Source of the DNA: Molossus alvarezi
Taxonomy: Eukaryota; Chordata; Mammalia; Chiroptera; Molossidae
Direction of reading: 5' to 3'
DNA: 64,000 bases
Assembly (NCBI GenBank): GCA_037176705.1
Contig: CM073895.1
Span: 930,001 to 994,000, forward strand
Shown: one piece after another, positions 33,938 through 42,953 of the stretch
Layout of the letters: each line of letters opens with the position of its first letter
Numbering within the stretch: position 1 is the first letter of the stretch
Made by a program: the position numbers and the translations under genes
Notes under the pieces: generated by a model
Told to the model about the DNA's origin: nothing
What the model saw: only the letters and a program-made list of their open reading frames with translations
The model's database searches: none

Positions 33938-34175
33938 AGACGCGCGGAGGTGCCACCGGCGCGCCGCTTCCGGGCTGAGCGACGGAGCGGGACCCACTGA
34001 CGGAAGGGGCGGGGCCAAGGGGGCGGAGTCCAGCGGACCCGAGGAGAGGCCGGGCGACGGGGCGGGGCCGGGCGCCGGATGGGACCGAATAACAGGGAGG
34101 GGGCGGGACCGAGCTACGGAGGGGCGGGGCCTCGTGATGTCAGGGGCGGGGCGGGGCCAGATTACGGGGCGGGGC

Positions 34176-34868
34176 CGAGTTTGGTGCAAAAAAGTGGGAC
34201 TGAACGGCGTGGAGGGCTGGCTGGGGAAGAGATCAGCCTTTGAATGTGCAGACGTCCCAGCATCCAGCCCTCCAGGCCCGAACGGAGCGAGGGGCACAGG
34301 AAGAGCTTGCTCTGCCCGAGCTGGGACGCCGTCCTCTCCTGCCTTCGGACATCTGCACAGCTGGCTCTCAGGCCTTCGCCACCCGCTGTCCCGGGCCTCC
34401 GCTCCCCCAGCAGGTCCTGGATATAACAGTCACATCTGTCTAGAACTGGTTGTCCTTCTGTGGAGAATCCGGACCAATGCAACATGCAATGGATTGATTA
34501 TCCAGCGTTTTAAAAAAAAAGAAGGCAATTCTGACACCTGCTACATGGATGGCCCTTCAGCACATGTTCCTGAAACAGGCCAGATGCAGAGGGACAGACG
34601 CTGTGTGATTCCGCTCACAGGAGGTCCCTGGAGGAGTCGGATCCACAGAGGCAGAAAGTAGATGGTGGTGCCAGAGGCAGGGCGGGGGTGAGTGTTTAAT
34701 GAGGAGTTTCAGTTTGGAAAACTGGAAAGTTCTGGAGATGATGGTCATGAGGGCTGCACAGCAGTGTGTGTGTGCTTAATGTCCCCGAGCTGTGCACACA
34801 CAGGTGGTTAGGATGATAAATCTTATGTGCTGTGTTTTTATTACAAATAATAATAACAATAATAAAGA
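34176..34868. other. Intergenic unique sequence
   Basis: No exon supported. Contains 'gttcctgaaacaggccagatg' and later '(TAATAA)n' words just before the next SINE; the stretch 34,500-34,860 may be an unidentified old repeat. Confidence 0.4.
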
Positions 34869-35092
34869 CCGGGGCCTGGGTTCAGTTGGTTGGGCATCAT
34901 TGTCCTGTGCACCGAGAGGTTGCAGGTTCGATTTCTGGTCGGGGCAAATGCCTGGGTTTCGTTCGGCTTGATCCTGGGGTTGGGGGGGGGCACATGCACG
35001 AGGCAGCCAATCCATGTTCTACTCTCACATTGATATTTCTCTTTCTCTCTCCCTCTCCCTTCTTCTCTCTCTAAAAAAGAAATAAAAAAGAT
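34869..35092 (+). mobile_element. VES-type SINE
   Basis: Sense; GGCCTGGGTTCAGTTGGTTGGGC head, a G8 run, TCTCTCTAAAAAAGAAATAA end. Close to the head of the copy at 5,955. Confidence 0.82.
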
Positions 35093-35665
35093 TGTGGTAC
35101 GTAATTGACGTTCAATGTTCCTTCCCTTCTCAGAGTAATATTTTATGCAAATTTCACCACTGGAATCAATAAATATATTTTTAAAAAACCTTCACAGCAA
35201 GATCTAGACTAGTGTCCGGGCAAACATCTGGGCGCCAGAGCCTACCTAACGTGATGTGACGTTACCCCCACTTTCTCCGCAGGCCCTCGGGCTTCCACAC
35301 TCCATCGGCTGTCGTCCCCTCCGCTGTCTTCTCCACATACTGTGGTTTGGGCTTTTGGATGGGAAGAGTTTCACTGAAATGGTGTTTCAATTCCCATGCC
35401 TGTAGTTTAGGACTTTTAAGGGAGCAGGGTGGGAACGTCTTCTCCCCATCAGAAGGGAGCAGACCCAGAGCAGGATTCCCCTCCAGCCCAGCCGCCCGAT
35501 GACCTGGCGTCTGCTGGAGCCAGCCTGTCCCCGTCAGCACAAATCTTGTGGCCTCAGCAGCTGGCCTGGGCCTCAGTGGGAAACTGGAGGCTGCAGGAGC
35601 CAGCTCTGAAGGGTGGGGGTTGGGCCCACCTGCTCAGATTCATCAGGAGGCCTGTCACCGGGCAG

Positions 35666-35698
<33 letters not shown>

Positions 35699-36540
35699 CA
35701 CGCACGCGGTGCATACTCCACTCTGGGGACCACACAAGGGGGTGTGGAGAGCAGTGACAGGAACGAGGGGGGCTGTCTCTGGGGGCAGGAACTAGAGGTG
35801 GGTGGGAACAGCTCCCTTAGCAGGTCTTGTGCTCAGGGCCAGGGGAGCAGGAGACCTGGGCTGAGGTGTTGGGAGCCCCGGGTGGGGTGGGTGCCTGTGT
35901 GTGAGGGCTGAGCACACGTATGCAGGTGTGTGTGCAGCTGTGACATCTTGTCACTAAACAGCCTGGCACCCAGCTCCCTTGGGAGTCAGCTTTGCTGTTC
36001 TGAGTGGCAGGAAGGTCAGGTTTCCCTGAGAAACCCCAGAATAGCCCCCGACTGCCCAGAAACTGGCTTGGCCTCATGGTGGCCTGCTGGTTCCCTGGTT
36101 CTGTCTGTGCTGCCCCCCACCCCCAGCCACGTGAAGCTGTCTCCTCTTGGACTGCGGACCCCCAGCCCCTGCAGCACTCACCAGGGGCGGGAGGAGCATT
36201 TACTTTACGACCTCACCTGTCTCTAGGGCATCTTCAAGGCGCTGGGCCCAGGTGGACTTGATGGCAGTACCTGACCAGGGTGTACACCCAACAAAACCCC
36301 CACAAATAAGTGATGACGGCCACTGTGAGGGTCCCGCCGCAGATGAGGAGGAGGGTGACATTAAGAGGAAATAGCCCCTCTCTAGGCTTCAGCCTGAGGT
36401 GTCCATTCTTGCTGTGGCCCCAGGAGAGTTGAGGCTGGGGTGGGGGCCTTGGCCAACACCCAGGGTCTGAGGGGGGCTCCAGGGTGAGGGGATGCCCAGG
36501 CCGAGGAACGCCAGAACGGGGCTGTGTGGGGAAGGGCCAA
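35093..36540. other. Intergenic sequence upstream of CALML6
   Basis: No SINE and no supported exon. Contains a (TG)n(CG)n alternating tract at about 35,667-35,706. Confidence 0.5.
35667..35706. repeat. (TG)n(CG)n alternating purine-pyrimidine tract
   Basis: TG units followed by CGCGCGCGTGCACGCACGCG. Such tracts can adopt Z-DNA. Confidence 0.9.
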
Positions 36541-36547
36541 GCCTGTC

Positions 36548-36584
36548 CCTAAATAGGGCCAGGAGGATCTCCTGGCCATAAAAG
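36548..36584 (+). promoter_or_regulatory. CALML6: CALML6 core promoter: CArG box and TATA box
   Basis: CCTAAATAGG at 36,548-36,557 is a perfect CArG box (CC, six A/T, GG), the SRF site of many muscle genes. CCATAAAAGG at 36,576-36,585 reads as a TATA-type box about 19 bases further on, which would place transcription start near 36,610. CALML6 is reported as expressed in muscle among other tissues. Function is inferred from motif and spacing. Confidence 0.65.
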
Positions 36585-36716
36585 GCTCTTGGAATCTGGA
36601 CCCCAGGGACCCCAGGCAGCGGGGCCCAGCTAAAACGCGACCGCCGCCTCTGCCCCTTGAGCCCTGCCCACAGCAGCTCTAGTGACACCGCGGTGTCCGC
36701 TCCACCGGCCACAGAC

Positions 36717-36719
36717 ATG
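36717..36719 (+). CDS. CALML6: CALML6 coding exon 1 (start codon)
   Basis: ACAGACATG|GTGAGG: the donor follows directly on the start codon, as in human where Met precedes Thr-Glu-Arg. Phase 0. The 5' UTR probably runs from about 36,610. Confidence 0.88.
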
Positions 36720-38074
36720 GTGAGGCTGCTCCTCGCTGGACTCCTGGGCTGCTGGGTGGTGCAGCGGGGCTGGGAGCAGTGCTGGGGCGGAGGAGACCAG
36801 CAGAGCCTCCGGGCACAGGGATGGCTGGGGCCTGAAGCTGTGAGGGTCTCTAGGACCCGAGGAAGAAGCCCAGCAAGGCGGGACAGAGAGGGCAGAATGG
36901 GGGGCTGGGCTGGGCAGCCCTTTTGCAAAGCTGCCATGGTGGTGGCAGGCTGACATGGCCGGGTGTGGACCATCCCCCTGGGATGCCTGGAAGCCCCCTG
37001 AAGCCTTCACCCTGGCCTGGTCCTTCCCACGTTGGTCCAGGGCATCCTTCCCCTGGTCTCACCTGTGTCCACTGCTGTGGCCCCTGCACCCTGCAGCCCC
37101 CACTGTGAGGCTGGCCCGTGCCTGGCTCCTGCTTGTCTGCTGCCTTCCCCTTTAAGCTGTCTGGCAGAGCCGTGCTCATCCTTCAGACCCACCACTAGTT
37201 CCCCCTCCTCTGGGAGCTGGCTCCAGGCTGGGGCCTCCTTTTTAAACCACATGCTCTGAAGGGTGTCTTCTGCCACATGTCCTGGGCCTCGAACCTCCCC
37301 TGGATGAAGGGGCAGAGGGCCCCGGTGAAGCTGGCCAAGGTGTTCGTGTCCCCGCAGACAGAGCGCCTGACAGCCGAGCAGATCAAGGAGTACAAGGGGA
37401 TCTTTGAGATGTTTGACGAGGAGGGCAACGGGGAGGTGAAGACGGGGGAGCTGGAGCGGCTCATGAGCCTGCTGGGCATCAACCCCACCAAGAGCGAGCT
37501 GGCTTCCATGGCCAAGGACGTGGACCGAGACAGTGAGGCTGTGTGGGGCACCAGGGCTGACCTTGGGGGGGGGGGGCTGCGCCCTGCCCTCTCACAGGAC
37601 CCGTCCCTCGCCTTCCTCCCTGCAGACAAAGGCTTCTTCAACTGTGACAGTTTCCTGGCCCTGATGGGGATTTACTGGGAGAAGGCCCAGAACCAGGAGG
37701 GCGAGCTGAGGGCCGCTTTCCAAGTCTTCGACAAGGAGGGAAAGGGTTACATCGACTGGGACACACTCAAGTAGGGCCAGGGCCGGGAGTGGGGGGTGAG
37801 GGTGAGCACCCTACGGGCTGCCACTCAGTGCGGGGCTTGGGAGGGTCCTGCAGGTATGTGCTCATGAATGCAGGCGAGCCCCTCAACGAGGTGGAGGCTG
37901 AGCAGATGATGAAGGAGGCAGACAAAGATGGGGACGGGACCATTGACTATGAGGGTGAGTGGGGGATGGGCCCTGGGAGCCCACTGCCAGGCCAGGCTGG
38001 GCTGCTGACCTGTCCCTTTGCTTCCAGAGTTCGTGGCCATGATGACCGGAGAGTCCTTCAAGCTGGTCCAGTAG
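36717..38074 (+). CDS. CALML6: CALML6, calmodulin-like protein 6 (calglandulin-type), complete, 5 coding exons
   Basis: Four-EF-hand calmodulin relative; its targets are poorly known. Coding exons: 36,717-36,719 (ATG only), 37,358-37,532, 37,626-37,770, 37,854-37,954 and 38,028-38,074. All introns are GT-AG and the phases (0,1,2,1) agree, giving 156 residues. This equals the human protein from its internal Met-Thr-Glu-Arg. The longer human N-terminus (25 residues) has no ATG here: the frame upstream is open only to a TAA at 36,579 and holds no other ATG. Loop 1 is DEEGNGEVKTGE, with Glu at position 3. Loops 2 (DRDNKGFFNCDS) and 3 (DKEGKGYIDWDT) lack the acidic residue at position 12. Loop 4 (DKDGDGTIDYEE) is canonical. 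Three introns are only 73-93 bases. Converges with TMEM52. Confidence 0.95.
37358..37532 (+). CDS. CALML6: CALML6 coding exon 2
   Basis: Acceptor CCCCGCAG, donor GACA|GTGAGG. 58 codons plus one base; EF-hand 1 and the start of EF-hand 2. Confidence 0.95.
37626..37770 (+). CDS. CALML6: CALML6 coding exon 3
   Basis: Acceptor CCCTGCAG, donor CTCAA|GTAGGG. Rest of EF-hand 2 and EF-hand 3. Confidence 0.95.
37854..37954 (+). CDS. CALML6: CALML6 coding exon 4
   Basis: Acceptor CCTGCAG, donor TATGAGG|GTGAGT. Holds nearly all of the canonical EF-hand 4. Confidence 0.95.
38028..38074 (+). CDS. CALML6: CALML6 coding exon 5
   Basis: Acceptor GCTTCCAG; ends FVAMMTGESFKLVQ and TAG at 38,072-38,074. Confidence 0.95.
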
Positions 38075-38176
38075 GAACAGCTGCTTCAGCTGTGGGAGGC
38101 CTGCCCAACCATGGAGCTGCTGCCCGCCACTGCCCACTGCCACCCACCCCACCCCACCCTACCCAGCAATGTAGTC

Positions 38177-38182
38177 AATAAA
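38177..38182 (+). terminator. CALML6: CALML6 polyadenylation signal
   Basis: AATAAA 103 bases after the stop codon, followed by a GT-rich stretch near 38,198; cleavage near 38,200. Confidence 0.88.
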
Positions 38183-38395
38183 CCCTCCTGCCAGACTCGT
38201 GTGTGCTTCCTTGTCCCCAACCTGGCAAAGGTGTGGGTCTGGTAAAGGGAGAGGGCTCTCCAGAGTCACCATGGCACACAGCCTGTCACTTCGGCTGTGG
38301 TACCTAAAATCACCCACCACAGCAGCCTGAAGGTGAGGCTAGGCCAGGCGGAGCTCAAGTACTCACTGGCTGCCTGCACCGGGCGGCTGCCCGAG

Positions 38396-38410
38396 CCCCC
38401 CCCCCCCCCC
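38396..38410. repeat. C15 tract
   Basis: Lies between the 3' ends of CALML6 and TMEM52. It reads as a G-run on the strand of TMEM52, just past its poly(A) signal, where G-runs often aid 3'-end formation. Confidence 0.85.
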
Positions 38411-38457
38411 AGCGAGCGGAGCCCTTTTCTACAGGCAGAGACCACTTAGATACAAAC

Positions 38458-38463
38458 TTTATT
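38458..38463 (-). terminator. TMEM52: TMEM52 polyadenylation signal
   Basis: TTTATT on the plus strand is AATAAA on the minus strand, 367 bases after the TMEM52 stop. Confidence 0.85.
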
Positions 38464-38560
38464 CTCTCCAAAAAGTTGTGGAGGCTTTGACCTGTGGGGC
38501 TTCCTTTGGGCAGAGGGCCTGCTGGGGCTGGGCCAGGGCCTAGGGCTGGATGTAGCAACC

Positions 38561-38574
38561 TGTGTGTGTGTGTG
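38561..38574. repeat. Short (TG)n tract
   Basis: TGTGTGTGTGTGTG in the TMEM52 3' UTR. Confidence 0.85.
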
Positions 38575-38829
38575 TCTGCCTGGCGTTGCATAGCAACGAG
38601 GCCAGGGCTGCAGCAATGTGCTGGATGTCTGGCCTTCCCGGGAGGAAGGATGGTGAGGGTGGGCTGGGGGTCTCCTGTGAGCACGAGATGGTTGGGGGCA
38701 TGCGGAGCTCAGAACTCCTCACTCCCTCTGAGGGGCACCAGGGCGACAGCTGGTAGTATTGGGCTTTGCGGCTCAGCTCCTGGGACCTTGGAGGAGTCTC
38801 TAGGCATGAGACCTGGGGGAGGGACTAAG

Positions 38830-40208
<1,379 letters not shown>

Positions 40209-40530
40209 ACTGGGCGCGGACCCGGCGCGCCCGCGCGGCCGCCCGGCCGCTTTATGGAGGCCCCGCCCCGCGCGAGCCCCGCCCCGGCACGTGGCCCCGC
40301 CCCGCCCCGCGGTTCCACCCAGTGAGAGCCGCGTCTTTGAGGCCCCAAGCACAGGCTCCGCCCACCGGGGGGCCCGGTCCCGCGACCACGCCCCGCACTC
40401 CCAGCCCTGAGATGCCGCCCACGCGAGCCCGGGCCCCGGAGGTCCCGCTTCGGCGTCTCGGCCCTGCGCCCTGGCGGTTCCCCTCCTCGTCTCCGGGCCT
40501 GTGGTCCCGGCGTTGGGGTCGGGCTCCCGG

Positions 40531-41346
40531 CGGCCAGGTGCAGAGCGCGGCCTGCCCTGCAGGGCTGGCGAGCTGGGGCCAGGGCGGGTGGCAGCCAGGA
40601 CGGCTGTGGCCAAGCTTGGCCCGCCCCGCGGTGCGCGAGGTGAAGGGCTGCTCCCCGCTGCGCTCAACGCCCTTTACTCTGCAGGCCCCCGCTGGCGGCC
40701 CGGGGCGGCCCACCGGGAACCAGCTCGGCTCTGGGCCCTTGCCTCGTCCTGGTTGCAGCCCGCTTTCCAGGAGCATGCGGACGTGGCCTGTGCGCCCGGG
40801 GTTTATTCTGCCAGGAATGGCTGGGGGTTGTTTCTTCCGGGAGGTCCCCCTAGTTCTCACCCCTCCTCCCACCAGGCCAGGTGCCCTGTTAGGCTCATTC
40901 TGCGCTCTGGTCCAACATCTGGTGATCCGGCCAAGGGTGGTGGTCAGCATGGCAGGTGCCATGTCTAGGGAGGGTGGGGGAGCAGCTACCTCTGCCCTGT
41001 CTCTTGGCAGCACGCGCTCTACAGGCCTCGCTCCTGGAAGGGAAGTGACCCACCCCCGAAGGCAAGGCCTTGGCTCTCTCCTGCCTGGATCTGCCAGGTG
41101 CCTGCTCCTTGATCTCTGATGTCTGCCCAGGCTGTGTCCCAAAGCTGCCCTGCATCTCTGGGCCACTCCAGCCAGGCTGCCCTCCCTCCTCCTCCCTCCT
41201 GCTGCGACTGTCTTCCAGGCCCAGCTCAGGAGAGGGAGGGAGGAGGATGGGCAGAGGTCTAGCATCAAGTTCAGGCAGGACCTTGGACGTTGAGTACCAG
41301 GGCCCATAGCAGGAGAGCCAGGCTTTAAAAGAGTGTCCTGCTCTGC
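40531..41346. other. Intergenic unique sequence
   Basis: Between TMEM52 and CFAP74. No exon supported; long open frames on both strands reflect high G+C. Confidence 0.5.
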
Positions 41347-41545
41347 CTAGCTGGGTGGCTCAGTGGTTGAGCGTCGACCCTGCACCAGGAAGTCACCAGT
41401 TCGATTCCCGGTCAGGGCACATGCCCAGGTTGTGGGCCCGATCCCCAGTGGGTGGCATGCAGGAGGTGGCTAGTCGGTGTTCTCTCTCATCGATGTTTTT
41501 ATCTCTCTCTCTCTCTCTAAAATCAATAAAGAAAAAAAAAACAAA
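41347..41545 (+). mobile_element. VES SINE, class A
   Basis: Sense; CTAGCTGGGTGGCTCAGTGG head, tail CTAAAATCAATAAAG. The only SINE between TMEM52 and the first repeats of CFAP74 at 49.9 kb. Confidence 0.87.
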
Positions 41546-42479
41546 AAACAAAAAACGTGGCCTACCCCTCCTGCCGGTCGCCCTAGGAGGAGGCAGGAAT
41601 ACACCTGCAGGGAGGACCTCCTTCTGGGGCCTGGCTTGGTTTGCAGGACCCCAACTCCTCTTGCCGCTGGTTGAGGAAGCAGCTCAGGCTCTGGCTGGTC
41701 AGCCCCAGTGAGGGGTAGGAAGAAACCTGGGTCTGCCACCAGATAGAAGTCCTGTGAAATGTTGCTCTAGGGTCATTGTCATGAGCTCCGGTTAGGGAGA
41801 TGGCAGGCTTCCAGGCCCCAGGGCACTAAGCAGTGGGTGGGGACAGGTGCCCAGGGAAGGCTGCAGTGCTCTCCTGGTGTGCGGCACAGGGCTGGGGTGG
41901 GTGAGCTCTGTGGGGAGAGTGTCTAACCAGCCACTCCTCAGAAGGCAAGGGCTGGGGTGTAGCCACCATCCTGAGATCCCAGAGCATCTCATGGGCCTGA
42001 GTTGGGTGGGGGCTTCTACATTGAAGGGTCAGTTGTGCCGGAAGGCTGAGTCTGCACTTAGTTCAGAAAAGGGGACTGGAACTCATGTGCTGGCCTCACC
42101 ATGGGCCCTGGATGGGTGTGTCCCCCACATTTGCCCACTCCTTGCTTGGGGTCATCTGGGATTCTGGAGCTCAGGAGGAGCACGGAGGGCCTAGCACCCC
42201 ACCCCTACCCTGGGCTTTGGAGTCCCCTGCTCCCATCTCCCTCCTGCTGGGCCTTTCTGGGTCTGGGCCAGTCTGACCTCCAGCCCTGAGCCCTGCCCTG
42301 CTGCCAGCTGTGCCCCAGTGCCCCAGGCACCACCCTCCAAGAGGCCCCTCTGAGTCTCCCAGGCAGAGCTCACTGTTTCTCGGGCTGATTTGTCTGGTGG
42401 GGGCGGGGGTTCCACCCAAGGCTGTCACCACCTCTCACTCTGCTTACTTGAGTGACTCGCTGTCGCCCACACGACACGC
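41546..42479. other. Intergenic unique sequence
   Basis: No SINE or exon recognised. Confidence 0.5.
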
Positions 42480-42851
42480 CTGCATGCGGGGAGCATGGTT
42501 TATTGACAGGTCTTCCTCCCACTGCACAGGTGCTGCTGTGGCTGGGGGCTGAGGGGCTTGGGCAGGGGCAGGCTTGGGCAGGACCGGCCCAACTGCTGGT
42601 TCTGAGTGTGGGGTGCAGGGACGGGAGCTCTCAGCCCCTGGGCTCAGTAGGTCCAGGGCTGCAGGAAGCAGCCATGCTGTGCGGTTGGGTGCCCGACCAT
42701 GTGGTCAAGTAGAGGACTGCCCCATCGAACCTGCCCAGCAGGGGATGCCCTGGTCCCAGGCCCACGGGTGGTGTGGTCTGGCCCACAGACTGGAGAGGGC
42801 TTCGAGGGTGGACAGGATGGTCTAGGGTGCTCTGCAGAGACTCCTGTGACT
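42480..42851 (-). other. CFAP74: CFAP74 3' UTR
   Basis: From the stop codon at 42,852 to about 20 bases past the AATAAA (minus strand) at 42,499-42,504. Confidence 0.8.
42499..42504 (-). terminator. CFAP74: CFAP74 polyadenylation signal
   Basis: TTTATT on plus, AATAAA on minus; first canonical signal after the stop codon. Confidence 0.82.
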
Positions 42852-42953
42852 TCAGGGGCTGGTCAGCACCTGGGCTACAAAGAAAACCTTGTAGGTCTCC
42901 TTCACGTCCCCCTTGAGCTGCAGCAGGGCAGACGCCATGAGTGGCTGGTCCGG
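42852..42953 (-). CDS. CFAP74: CFAP74 window exon 21 (last)
   Basis: Acceptor CATTCCAG; residues 889-921, ending VFFVAQVLTSP and TGA. Phase 0. Confidence 0.92.
   Translation of the reverse strand, partial: PDQPLMASALLQLKGDVKETYKVFFVAQVLTSP

Larger units (their letters stand above)
33440..34175. promoter_or_regulatory. Orphan CpG island with GC-box array
   Basis: Dense CpG with at least seven GGGGCGG-type GC boxes in its right third (for example near 34,009, 34,058, 34,102, 34,123, 34,144, 34,149 and 34,166), two CTCF-like motifs and a CRE-like TGACGTC at 33,421. No gene I recognise starts here; it is 2.5 kb upstream of CALML6. It may be an unannotated promoter, an insulator, or both. Confidence 0.7.

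Noticed and set aside
36720..36953. Open frame continuing from the CALML6 ATG (VRLLLAGLLGCWVVQ)
   Set aside because: It looks like a signal peptide but lies in intron 1. The GTGAGG after the ATG is a good donor, and exon 2 matches the family exactly at that point.
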